The notes under the pieces are model-generated. The model saw nothing but the letters and a program-made list of their open reading frames with translations, was not told the origin of the DNA and did no database searches. Below, piece after piece: positions 1-7,370 of a DNA stretch of 9,159 nt; within the stretch, counting starts at the first letter, position 1; the number at the start of each line of letters is the position of its first letter. The stretch spans positions 1-9,159 of the forward strand of contig UQEF01000099.1 in the NCBI GenBank assembly GCA_900540045.1. Reading direction: 5' to 3'. A program made the position numbers and the translations under genes. This stretch comes from an uncultured Eubacteriales bacterium (GTDB taxonomy: Bacteria; Bacillota; Clostridia; Christensenellales; Aristaeellaceae).

Positions 1-6
1 TGGTCT

Positions 7-31
7 GCCGCTTGGGGGCGCGGCGTTTTGT
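7..31 (+). terminator. Possible rho-independent terminator of an upstream unit
   Basis: GCCGC at 7-11 can pair with GCGGC at 20-24 around an 8-base loop, and GTTTTGT follows directly. The stem is short and the T-run is broken by G, so this is a weak terminator at best. It would end a gene lying before the window. The left edge of the window cuts off any longer stem. Confidence 0.3.
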
Positions 32-118
32 CCCCATAAGCCGCTGGACGGTATTACAATCCGCCGCAATCCCTTGAAAAATCAACATTTTCCGCGATGT
101 GGACACCGGATTTGCCCC

Positions 119-147
119 TTGCGCTTTTTGGGAAAGAATGCTTTAAT
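119..147 (+). promoter_or_regulatory. Candidate sigma-A-type promoter for the rbgA operon
   Basis: TTGCGC (119-124) and TTTAAT (142-147) are separated by 17 bases. The -10 matches TATAAT at five of six positions, while the -35 keeps only TTG. Transcription would begin near 153-155 and leave a leader of about 48 bases before the TTG start at 203. A second, weaker pair lies upstream (TTGTCC 28-33, TATTAC 52-57, spacer 18). Both calls rest only on pattern matching. Confidence 0.3.
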
Positions 148-186
148 AGGTTGAGCGCTTTTGCCGGGAAACCCGAGAAGGCGGCC

Positions 187-194
187 GGAAGGGG
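187..194 (+). promoter_or_regulatory. Ribosome binding site that fixes the rbgA TTG start
   Basis: GGAAGGGG sits 8 bases before the TTG at 203, and the spacer begins with six T. The more upstream in-frame TTG at 161 has no purine-rich site before it. The start at 203 also gives the family's usual N-terminus (MDIQWYPGHMAKAKR), so this site decides the start. Confidence 0.7.
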
Positions 195-202
195 TTTTTT
201 GT

Positions 203-1078
203 TTGGACATTCAATGGTATCCGGGTCATATGGCCAAGGCCAAGCGGCTGCTCAGTGCGCAGTTGAGCAAGGTGGATCTGGTGGTGGAGCTGTGCGACGC
301 ACGGCTTCCGCAGTCCAGCAGGAATCCCGCGCTGGACGAGCTGATCCGCCATAAGCGGCGCGTGCTGCTTTTGTGCAAGGCCGATCTGGCCGAACCTGCC
401 AAGACGCAGCGCTGGCTGGCCTATTTCCGGCGGCAGGGCCTGGAGTGCATGGCTTATGACAAGAGTCCGCAAAAGACCAAGCAGGCGCGCGCCCTCATCG
501 AACTGACCGCCAGGGATGCGCTGGAGCGAAACCAGCGCCGCGGCATCCAAAAGACGCTCCGCGCCATGGTAGTGGGCGTGCCCAACGTGGGCAAGAGCAC
601 CTTCATCAATCGCCTGTATGGCGGGAGCATCGCCAGGACGGGCGACCGCCCAGGCGTCACCAAGAGCAACCAGTGGGTCAAGGTATCGCCCTATCTGGAG
701 GTACTGGACACCCCCGGCATGCTCTGGCCCAAGCTCAACGACCAGCGTGCGGCTACGCGCTTGGCCTATATCGGCACCATCAAGGATGCCGTCTACGACC
801 AGTACGAGCTGTGCGCCTGCCTGCTGGCCGACCTGATGGCCGTTATGCCTGAGCAGACCATCGAACGCTACAAGATCAAAGACCCCTCTGCCCAGGGCTA
901 TGCCCTGCTGGATGAAGTGTGCCGGGGCCGTGGGTTTCTCATGCGCGGCGGCGTGTGCGATCTGGACCGCGCATGCGCCGTGATTCTGGATGAATTCCGT
1001 GAGGGCAAGGTGGGGAAGCTCACCCTGGAAGATCCGCCCCAGACCGGGGAGGAGGCGCATGATGGTAAAACCCTCTGA
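203..1078 (+). CDS. rbgA: Ribosome biogenesis GTPase RbgA (YlqF)
   Basis: This is a cytoplasmic GTPase of the circularly permuted YlqF/YawG family, needed in Bacillus subtilis for late maturation of the 50S ribosomal subunit. From the TTG start the product is 291 residues, against about 282 in B. subtilis. The N-terminus has the family signature IQWYPGHMAKAKR. The G motifs run in the permuted order G4-G5-G1-G2-G3: G4 is CKAD (58-61), G1 GVPNVGKST (125-133), G2 the Thr of GDRPGVT (147-153), and G3 DTPG (169-172). A C-terminal helical domain follows, with the typical RGFLMRGG and the GKLTLEDP ending. The odd point is Cys58, where NKxD normally has Asn. It is first in a likely operon and overlaps rnhB by 17 bases, so translation may be coupled. 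Family identity is very clear; the TTG start is likely. Confidence 0.96.
   Translation: MDIQWYPGHMAKAKRLLSAQLSKVDLVVELCDARLPQSSRNPALDELIRHKRRVLLLCKADLAEPAKTQRWLAYFRRQGLECMAYDKSPQKTKQARALIELTARDALERNQRRGIQKTLRAMVVGVPNVGKSTFINRLYGGSIARTGDRPGVTKSNQWVKVSPYLEVLDTPGMLWPKLNDQRAATRLAYIGTIKDAVYDQYELCACLLADLMAVMPEQTIERYKIKDPSAQGYALLDEVCRGRGFLMRGGVCDLDRACAVILDEFREGKVGKLTLEDPPQTGEEAHDGKTL
1046..1055 (+). promoter_or_regulatory. rnhB ribosome binding site
   Basis: GGGGAGGAGG lies inside the end of rbgA. The AGGAGG part is 6 bases before the ATG at 1062, and the GGGGAGG part is 6 bases before the ATG at 1059. The two adjacent ATG codons therefore cannot be separated with certainty. I prefer 1062 because the better match fits it. 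Confidence 0.65.
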
Positions 1079-1703
1079 AAAGCGACTGGCGCACTTTCGC
1101 GATCTGGTCGCCTATGACCGGGCGCTGCCGGGCTTCGGCACGTCGCTGGCCGGCATGGACGAGGCCGGACGCGGCCCGCTGGTGGGCAATGTGGTGGCCG
1201 CCTGTGTTATCCTGCCCGCACAGCCGTTGTATGAGTGGATTGACGACAGCAAGCGCCTCAGCCCCAAGCGCCGCGAGGAAATGTACGAACGCATCATGGA
1301 AACGGCGCTGTTTGTGGGGGTGGGCGAGGCCGGCCCGGAGGAAATCGACCGGCTGAACATCTTGAATGCCACGCGCCTGGCCATGCGCCGGGCGGCAGAG
1401 CGTGCGCCGGCCACCCTATGCGTGGTGGACGCGGTCACGGGACTGGATTTGCCCTTTCCGGTGCGGTCTGTCATCCGGGGCGACGCCAGCAGCTACCACG
1501 TAGCGGCTGCCAGCATCGTGGCCAAGGTGACGCGGGACCGGCAGATGCGGGACTATGCCCTGCGATATCCTGAGTACGGATTTGAACACAACATGGGCTA
1601 TGGTACCGCGGAGCACATCGCGGCGCTGCGCACCCATGGTCCCACACCGGCGCACCGCCGTACCTTTCTACGCCATTTTGTCGGGGAGGAAACAGCCGAA
1701 TGA
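1062..1703 (+). CDS. rnhB: Ribonuclease HII
   Basis: RNase HII cuts the RNA strand of RNA-DNA hybrids and nicks at single ribonucleotides misincorporated in DNA, starting ribonucleotide excision repair. The product is 213 residues, a normal bacterial length. The four metal-binding acidic residues are all visible: Asp33 and Glu34 in GMDEAGRGPLVG, Asp123 in VVDAV, and Asp141 in GDASS. IDDSKRLSPKRR (60-71) and AAASIVAKVTRDRQM (148-162) are further family signatures, and NMGYGTAEH lies near the C-terminus. The reading frame extends upstream to 990, but those codons lie inside rbgA and lack family similarity. The adjacent ATG at 1059 would add one Met. The gene overlaps rbgA at its start, and its stop overlaps the next start as ATGA, so it is likely co-transcribed with both neighbours. 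It looks intact. Confidence 0.97.
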   Translation: MVKPSEKRLAHFRDLVAYDRALPGFGTSLAGMDEAGRGPLVGNVVAACVILPAQPLYEWIDDSKRLSPKRREEMYERIMETALFVGVGEAGPEEIDRLNILNATRLAMRRAAERAPATLCVVDAVTGLDLPFPVRSVIRGDASSYHVAAASIVAKVTRDRQMRDYALRYPEYGFEHNMGYGTAEHIAALRTHGPTPAHRRTFLRHFVGEETAE

Positions 1704-4700
1704 AACGCATCTGCGCCTTTTTTTGCCTGGCGTTGACGCTGCTGATGTGCCTGACCGCCGCCGCGGAGGAAGCCAATCTGATCGCCAACGGCGGCTTTGA
1801 AACGCTGGATGCGTCCGGGAATCCGGAGGGTTGGTATCCCACGGCCTACCGCACGCAGGAGGGGTATTCGCGCATTGCCATCACGTCTGAAAAGGTGCAC
1901 AGCGGCCAATACAGCGCCGTGGTGGAAAACGCCAGCGCCAACGATGCGCGCTATACCTGCACCGTTTCGGTGGAGCCGTCCTCGCTCTATCGCCTGAGCG
2001 CCTACGTGCTGGTGGATTCGATGGAGGACACCGGCAACGGCGCAAACCTTGGCATCGAGGGCATATATTCGTACTCCGACTGCCTCTTCGACACCGGTGG
2101 TGAATGGCGCTATCTGGAATGGTACGGCGAAACCAGCGAGGACCAGCGCGAAGTGACCTTTGGCGTGCGCGTGGGCGGCTACGGCGCGGAGAGCACCGGC
2201 AAGGCCTACTTTGACGACGTGCGCCTGGAAAAGGTGGACGCATTGCCCTCCGGGGTATTTGCCTCCGTCTGGTACGATACGCAGAGCTATGTCTCCTATG
2301 ATACCGCCACCACGCAGCAGACGGGCCAGAAGAGCACGGCGCTGTTTGTGGTGCTGGGTCTGCTGTTTGGCTTTTTATATCTGCTGGCGCGTCCGCTCCT
2401 TTCGCGTGGGGGCGCGGACAGGCGCGCCGTCTATGCCTTTGCCTGCGTGATGGCCGCGGCATTAGCCGTGCGCATCGTACTGGCGGTGAACGTGCCGGGC
2501 TATTCGGTGGATATCAACTGTTTCACCGCCTGGAGCCTGCGCATGGCCGAGCGTGGTCCGGCGGGCTTCTATGCGGCGGACTATTTCTGCGACTATCCTC
2601 CCGGATATATGCTTCTTTTGTGGCCCGTCGGGCTGTTGCTCAGCGCCGCACAAGGGGCGGGAACTTCGCTGCTGGTGGTTAAAAGCCTGCCTATAGTGTG
2701 CGACCTGGCGGGTGCGATTTTGCTGTTTGCTTTCGCCCGCAAGCGTCTGGGCGATGCGGCGGCGGCACTTGTGGCCGGCATATACGCACTCAACCCCGCG
2801 GTGCTGGTCAACGGCGCAGCTTGGGGACAGGCCGACAGCGTGCTGGCGCTGCTGCTGATGTTCACCTGCCTGGCAGCCATCGGCCGGGACTGGCGCGCGG
2901 CTTTTCCGCTGTTTGCGGCGGCCGCGCTGGTTAAGCCGCAGGCGCTCTTGTTCGCGCCGGTCGGCGGCGTATGGCTGCTTGGATGCCTGCTGGAAAAGCA
3001 GGAGCAGACGGACCGGGCACGACAGTGGAAATCAGTCGGTCTGGGCCTTGGACTGGCGGTGCTCGTAGCCGCGGCCATTATCGTGCCCTTTTCCGTGCGG
3101 CAGTCGCCGGGATGGCTGATCAGCCTGTATCAGGAGACCCTTTCTTCCTATGCCTACGCCACGCTGAACACGGCCAACCTCTACTATCTGATCGGCGCCA
3201 ACTGGACGAGCCTTGAAGCGCATGTTCCCACGGCGCTCCCGCTGGTTACGGCGTTGGCTGCCATGAGCGTGGGCCTGTGGCTGCTGCTGAATGGTGAGAA
3301 GCTGTCCCTGCGTGCTCAGCCCCGCCGCGCGTCGCTGGGGGCGCTCTGTCTGCTGCTGGCGCTGTACCAGTTCGGGCTCACCTTCTTTGGGGGCAGCTAT
3401 ACCGCCTACGGCTATGGGATGATGGCTTTTGCCTTTTTGCTTTCGGCCGTGTGCCTGGCATTTGACCGCAAGGCCAATCATCTGCCTTTTTACCTGGCGC
3501 TGTCGCTGATTCTGATCTACGTGCTGGGAATCAAGGTGCATGAGCGCTACCTGTTACCCGCCCTGCCGCTGCTTCTGACGGCCTATGTGCTGACGCGCGA
3601 CCGCCGGCTGCTGGGCCTGTGCGTCGGCTTTTCCATCACGACATTCATCAACACGGCCATCGTGCTCGATAACGCCATTCTCTATGGCGCGGAGATGGGG
3701 CATCTCAACAATGATACCCTCGTTCTCAACGATGCGCTGTGCGTACTCAATCTGCTGCTGTGCGGCTATGCCATCTGGGTGGCCTATACGGGCCTGCGGC
3801 CCAGCGAGGCGCCACAGCCGGAGAAAGCGGAGCCGTCCGTGCCGCCTGCATATGAGCGGATGCTGCTGTCCCCCCGCGATGCGCGCCTGCACCTGACATT
3901 GCGGGACTATCTGGTGATGGGCGCAACCTGTGTGGTTTACGGCGTGCTGGCTTTTGCGAATCTGGGCAGTACCGTTGCGCCTCAAACGGGTTGGGTGTCT
4001 ACCTCGCCCGATGAGCAGATCGTCTTTGACCTGGGCGAGAGCACACGCTTCAGCCTCCTGTATTATGCGGGGGTCAGCTACAATGATTTTTCCGTATCCA
4101 CCAGCGAGGACGGCGTCACCTGGTCGGCCGAAACCCCCTGCCGCATGCGCGAGGGATTGTGCTATCGGTGGCTGTATGCGCTTCAGTCCACACAAAGCAA
4201 TGGTGAAACCACTTATCTGAGCGATTCGCCCACCAGCGTGGTATGGTTCACGGGACGCTATCTGCGTCTGAACGCCTGTGAGGCGGGACTGAACCTGTGG
4301 GAGATCGTAGCGCGGGACGAAAACGGCCAAACGCTGCCCCTGACCATCGTGAGCCATACGGGCGCGCGCACGGGCGTGCTGGAAAGCGAAAAGCCGGTCG
4401 AAAACCTGATCGACGAGCAGAATACCTGCGTGGGCGAGCCGGGCTGGTACAACGGCACCTACTTCGATGAAATCTATCACGCGCGTACCGCCTATGAGCA
4501 CCTGCACGGCCAGGCGCCCTACGAGACCACGCATCCGCCGCTGGGCAAGCTTATGATGAGCGTAGGCATCGCCATTTTCGGCATGACGCCGTTCGGCTGG
4601 CGGTTCGCGGGGGCGCTCATCGGCGTTCTGATGCTGCCGGCGCTCTACCTGCTGGCACTGCAGCTCACCCACCGGCGTTCCATTGCCACGGTGTCCATGG

Positions 4701-5794
4701 TGGCGTTCTCCCTGGATCTGATGCACTATACCCAGACGCGCATCGCTACCATCGACTCCTTCCCGGTATTTTTCATCCTGCTGAGTTACCTGTGCATGGT
4801 GCGCTACCTGCAAACCGACCTTTTTGCCGCCGACCCCGAAAAGCCCCGTCTGTTTGACCGCTGCCTGCGCCGGAGCCTGATTCCTCTGGCCTTAAGCGGC
4901 CTGTTCATGGGCCTGGCCATCGCCAGCAAGTGGATCGGGCTGTATGCCGCGGTAGGATTGGCACTGCTGTTCTTCGTGGCCATCTACCGGCAGTATCGGG
5001 TGAGCAATGTGGCCTGCGGCCTGGATGTGGAGCACGCCAAACTGGACGATAGCCAGAAAGCGCATGTGCGCGCCGCGCAGGATTTTACGCTCAAACGGAT
5101 ACTGATCACATGCGGCTTTTGCGTGATCTTCTTCGTGCTGGTACCGTGCGTAATCTACTACCTGTGCTATATCCCGTATCTTTCGCCCACGGGTCCTGTC
5201 ACGCTCAAGCGTGTGATCGACGCGCAGATCGGCATGTTGAATTATCACAGCACACCGGGGCTGGGTATGGACCATCCCTTCCAATCCCCCTGGTGGCAAT
5301 GGCCGTTTATCCTCAAGCCCATGTGGTTCGCGCAGGACAGCTATGAACCGGCCGGCTATGCCAGCACCATCATGTGCATGGGCAATCCGTGGGTTTTCTA
5401 CCTTGGCGCCATTGCCATGCTGGGCGCCTTGGCAGCTTGCGTACTCAAGTACCTGAACCTGCGCAGCGGCGTGTCCCTGCGGCAGGGAGACGGCGATCTC
5501 ACGCTGCCGGTGCTGGCCGTGGGCTTTCTGGCGCAGTACCTGCCCTGGGTGCTGGTGCCCCGAAGCATGTATATCTACCACTATTTTGCAAGCGTGCCCT
5601 TCATCATCCTGGCTACGGCCTGGTGGCTGGACCGTCTGCCGCGCTCCCGGCCACGGCTCCGCATGGGGGTCATGGCCCTGTACCTGGTTGGCGCCCTGGC
5701 ATTCTTCGTGATGTTCTTTCCCTACGCGTCGGGATGGCTGACCAGCACGGGGTGGCTGGACGCGATGAAGTGGTTCTCAAAGCTGTACTACTGA
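1700..5794 (+). CDS. Giant double GT-C membrane glycosyltransferase (C-terminal unit PMT/GT39 type) with two putative carbohydrate-binding domains
   Basis: The 1364-residue product probably transfers a sugar from a polyprenyl-phosphate donor to a surface acceptor on the outer face of the membrane. In order: (1) signal peptide about 1-22. (2) CBM4/9-like beta domain about 26-178, from NLIANGGFE to AYFDDVRLEKV. (3) First GT-C unit about 214-697 with many membrane segments, VDIN (Asp271), DYPPGY (298-303), WGQADS (375-380), KPQ (412-414) and KVHERYLLP (612-620), as in GT87/mannosyltransferase-like proteins. (4) Membrane segment about 737-756, then an F5/8-type-C-like domain about 762-895 (EQIVFDLG, YLRLN, LWEIVARD). 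(5) Second unit of the PMT/GT39 family: FDEIYHAR with Asp923-Glu924, HPPLGK (945-950), ASKWIGLY, His1183, HPFQSPWWQWP (1192-1202), GNPW and YHYF. GGGGAGGA lies 9 bases before the ATG, which overlaps the rnhB stop. Base composition resembles the neighbours. Donor and acceptor cannot be told from sequence. Confidence 0.85.
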   Translation: MKRICAFFCLALTLLMCLTAAAEEANLIANGGFETLDASGNPEGWYPTAYRTQEGYSRIAITSEKVHSGQYSAVVENASANDARYTCTVSVEPSSLYRLSAYVLVDSMEDTGNGANLGIEGIYSYSDCLFDTGGEWRYLEWYGETSEDQREVTFGVRVGGYGAESTGKAYFDDVRLEKVDALPSGVFASVWYDTQSYVSYDTATTQQTGQKSTALFVVLGLLFGFLYLLARPLLSRGGADRRAVYAFACVMAAALAVRIVLAVNVPGYSVDINCFTAWSLRMAERGPAGFYAADYFCDYPPGYMLLLWPVGLLLSAAQGAGTSLLVVKSLPIVCDLAGAILLFAFARKRLGDAAAALVAGIYALNPAVLVNGAAWGQADSVLALLLMFTCLAAIGRDWRAAFPLFAAAALVKPQALLFAPVGGVWLLGCLLEKQEQTDRARQWKSVGLGLGLAVLVAAAIIVPFSVRQSPGWLISLYQETLSSYAYATLNTANLYYLIGANWTSLEAHVPTALPLVTALAAMSVGLWLLLNGEKLSLRAQPRRASLGALCLLLALYQFGLTFFGGSYTAYGYGMMAFAFLLSAVCLAFDRKANHLPFYLALSLILIYVLGIKVHERYLLPALPLLLTAYVLTRDRRLLGLCVGFSITTFINTAIVLDNAILYGAEMGHLNNDTLVLNDALCVLNLLLCGYAIWVAYTGLRPSEAPQPEKAEPSVPPAYERMLLSPRDARLHLTLRDYLVMGATCVVYGVLAFANLGSTVAPQTGWVSTSPDEQIVFDLGESTRFSLLYYAGVSYNDFSVSTSEDGVTWSAETPCRMREGLCYRWLYALQSTQSNGETTYLSDSPTSVVWFTGRYLRLNACEAGLNLWEIVARDENGQTLPLTIVSHTGARTGVLESEKPVENLIDEQNTCVGEPGWYNGTYFDEIYHARTAYEHLHGQAPYETTHPPLGKLMMSVGIAIFGMTPFGWRFAGALIGVLMLPALYLLALQLTHRRSIATVSMVAFSLDLMHYTQTRIATIDSFPVFFILLSYLCMVRYLQTDLFAADPEKPRLFDRCLRRSLIPLALSGLFMGLAIASKWIGLYAAVGLALLFFVAIYRQYRVSNVACGLDVEHAKLDDSQKAHVRAAQDFTLKRILITCGFCVIFFVLVPCVIYYLCYIPYLSPTGPVTLKRVIDAQIGMLNYHSTPGLGMDHPFQSPWWQWPFILKPMWFAQDSYEPAGYASTIMCMGNPWVFYLGAIAMLGALAACVLKYLNLRSGVSLRQGDGDLTLPVLAVGFLAQYLPWVLVPRSMYIYHYFASVPFIILATAWWLDRLPRSRPRLRMGVMALYLVGALAFFVMFFPYASGWLTSTGWLDAMKWFSKLYY

Positions 5795-5810
5795 TGATCC
5801 TGTTTTTCTG

Positions 5811-5817
5811 GAGAGGG
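5811..5817 (+). promoter_or_regulatory. comM ribosome binding site that favours the ATG at 5826
   Basis: GAGAGGG ends 8 bases before the ATG at 5826. The alternative in-frame GTG at 5817 overlaps this site and would have no usable one of its own. The ATG also gives the family N-terminus (MLAKTLSCGLSG). No hairpin with a T-run lies in the 31-base gap after the glycosyltransferase stop, so read-through transcription is likely. Confidence 0.65.
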
Positions 5818-5825
5818 TGTGCCCG

Positions 5826-7370
5826 ATGCTCGCCAAGACGTTATCCTGCGGTTTAAGCGGCGTATACGGCTATCCCGTGGAGGTGGAGGCGTTTATCTCC
5901 AATGGGATGATCGGCTTTGAAATCGTCGGCCTGCCCAGCATGGCCGTCAAGGAAAGCCGCGACCGCGTCCGCGCGGCTATCGCCGTGAGCGGCCTGTCCT
6001 TTCCCTTCGGCAAGGTGACGGTCAACCTGGCCCCTGCGGATGTGAAAAAGGAAGGTACGACGTTTGAACTGGCCATCGCGGTTGCTCTGCTGGCTGCGCG
6101 CTCTCCGGAGGCGTTTCATGGGCTGGGCGAGACCATGCTGCTGGGCGAGCTGGCGCTGGACGGGCGGCTGATGCCCGTGCGCGGTGCGCTGGGGATGGCC
6201 ATCACCGCTGCCGGGCAGGGCGTGCGCGCGCTCGTTTTGCCCAGGGCGAACGCCAGGGAATGTGAATGCGTGGAAGGGCTGACCCTGTATCCTGCGGAAA
6301 CGCTGCTCCAGGTATTGGAGCACCTTACGGGCAAAGCCCCATTGACCGCTCATCCCGCGGCGCGCTACGAGGTGCTCGCACCGGACACGCCCATGGCCTT
6401 TGATCTCAAATACGTCAAGGGCCAGCCGGCGGGCCGCAAGGCGTTGGAAATTGCCGCGGCGGGCGGACACAACCTGCTGATGACCGGCATCCCCGGCAGT
6501 GGCAAAACCATGCTGGCCCGCTGCCTGCCCGGCATTCTACCGCCCATGACCTACGAGGAGGCGCTGGAAACCACGCTGATTCATTCCGCCGCCGGAGAGC
6601 TGGGGGAGGACTGCGGGCTGATGACGCAGCGCCCCTTCCGCACGCCACACCACAACGTCTCTGTGCCCGCCATGATCGGCGGGGGCGGGAAGGCGCGGCC
6701 GGGCGAGGTATCGCTGGCGCACAATGGCGTTTTGTTTCTCGACGAGATGCCCGAATTCCGGCGTGAAACGCTTGAGGCGCTGCGTCAACCGCTGGAGGAC
6801 GGGTTTGTGAACGTGACAAGGGTCAACGGGCAAAACCGCTATCAAAGCCGCGCAATGCTGGTTGCGGCCATGAATCCCTGTCCCTGCGGAAACTATGGCA
6901 GCAGGACGCGCCCCTGCCGCTGCAGCCCGGCGGAGATCAGGCGTTACCTGGGACGCATCAGCGGTCCGCTGCTGGACCGCATCGACCTGCGAGTGGAGAT
7001 GGACGCCGTGCCGGTTGAGGAGATTGAAAGCTCTGTCAGGGGGGAAAGCAGTGCGGATGTCCGTGCCCGCGTGCTTGAAGCGCGCAGGCGGCAGACCGTG
7101 CGTTACGCGGGGCTTCCCTTCCACTGCAATGCCCAGCTGGATCAGCCGGGTATAGAGCGCTTTTGCGGGCTGGACGCGACGGCCTCCAAGCTGCTCCGCC
7201 AGGCGGTGGAACGGTTTCGCCTCTCCATGCGTGCCTATGGCCGCATCCGCAAGGTGGCGCGCACGGTGGCAGACCTGGCGGGCCATGATGCCATACAGGT
7301 CGGGGATGTTGCGCTGGCCCTTCAATTTCGAACCGCAGACGGACCATATGGGGGTAGAGCATGCATCTGA
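5826..7370 (+). CDS. comM: ComM/YifB family AAA+ ATPase (Mg-chelatase-like helicase)
   Basis: ComM is a cytoplasmic hexameric helicase that, in Gram-negative species studied, promotes branch migration of incoming DNA during natural transformation. Its role in Clostridia is less clear. The product is 514 residues, close to the 506 of E. coli YifB. The N-terminal ChlI/Lon-protease-like domain (about 1-170) starts with GLSGVYGYPVEVE and has the GLPSMAVKESRDRVRAAI block. The AAA+ core has Walker A GIPGSGKT (221-228), FRTPHHNVS, and Walker B LFLDE (303-307, Asp306-Glu307). A four-cysteine insert (Cys352, 354, 364, 366) is probably a metal site. The Mg-chelatase C-terminal domain ends with RKVARTVADLAG. 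The protein has no magnesium-chelatase partner genes here, which supports ComM over BchI/ChlI. It overlaps dprA by 10 bases, so the two are probably translationally coupled. It looks intact. Confidence 0.95.
   Translation: MLAKTLSCGLSGVYGYPVEVEAFISNGMIGFEIVGLPSMAVKESRDRVRAAIAVSGLSFPFGKVTVNLAPADVKKEGTTFELAIAVALLAARSPEAFHGLGETMLLGELALDGRLMPVRGALGMAITAAGQGVRALVLPRANARECECVEGLTLYPAETLLQVLEHLTGKAPLTAHPAARYEVLAPDTPMAFDLKYVKGQPAGRKALEIAAAGGHNLLMTGIPGSGKTMLARCLPGILPPMTYEEALETTLIHSAAGELGEDCGLMTQRPFRTPHHNVSVPAMIGGGGKARPGEVSLAHNGVLFLDEMPEFRRETLEALRQPLEDGFVNVTRVNGQNRYQSRAMLVAAMNPCPCGNYGSRTRPCRCSPAEIRRYLGRISGPLLDRIDLRVEMDAVPVEEIESSVRGESSADVRARVLEARRRQTVRYAGLPFHCNAQLDQPGIERFCGLDATASKLLRQAVERFRLSMRAYGRIRKVARTVADLAGHDAIQVGDVALALQFRTADGPYGGRACI

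Larger units (their letters stand above)
1..202. other. Leader region without a recognisable gene
   Basis: All three forward frames are short here. The frame open from base 2 to the stop at 152-154 gives about 50 residues that resemble no family I know, including signal peptidase I, which often precedes rbgA in Firmicutes. The stretch is less G+C rich than the genes and holds the candidate terminator, a candidate promoter and the rbgA ribosome binding site. It also holds an imperfect direct repeat: GCGCTTTT followed by GGGAAA, at 121-135 and again at 155-171. A small hairpin (CGGG-AAA-CCCG, 165-175) lies just before the ribosome binding site. Confidence 0.5.

Noticed and set aside
28..57. Second promoter-like pair TTGTCC-18-TATTAC
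   Set aside because: Both boxes match only four of six positions. It overlaps the end of the possible terminator and is weaker than the pair at 119-147.
97..354. Small + strand open frame of 85 codons overlapping the start of rbgA
   Set aside because: Most of it lies out of frame within rbgA, the product is low-complexity Gly/Ala/Arg, and no ribosome binding site precedes the ATG at 97.
143..1060. Open frame of 305 codons on the - strand opposite rbgA
   Set aside because: It mirrors the rbgA frame, which has all GTPase motifs, and its own translation shows no recognisable domain.
3554..4813. Open frame of 419 codons on the - strand inside the glycosyltransferase gene
   Set aside because: It is antisense to a well-supported coding frame. 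Its translation is rich in His, Gln, Arg and Gly with no family motif, as expected from codon bias in G+C-rich DNA.
5474..5488. Palindrome TCCCTGCGGCAGGGA in the glycosyltransferase gene
   Set aside because: The stem is short with a 3-base loop, there is no T-run and no repeat elsewhere. Such hairpins are expected by chance in a G+C-rich coding region.
5795..5825. Possible terminator between the glycosyltransferase gene and comM
   Set aside because: There is a T5 run but no stem before it, so transcription probably continues into comM.
5826..7370. Magnesium chelatase subunit for chlorophyll or cobalamin synthesis
   Set aside because: The N-terminal Lon-like domain, the four-cysteine insert and the dprA neighbour identify the ComM/YifB branch, and no chelatase partner genes are present.
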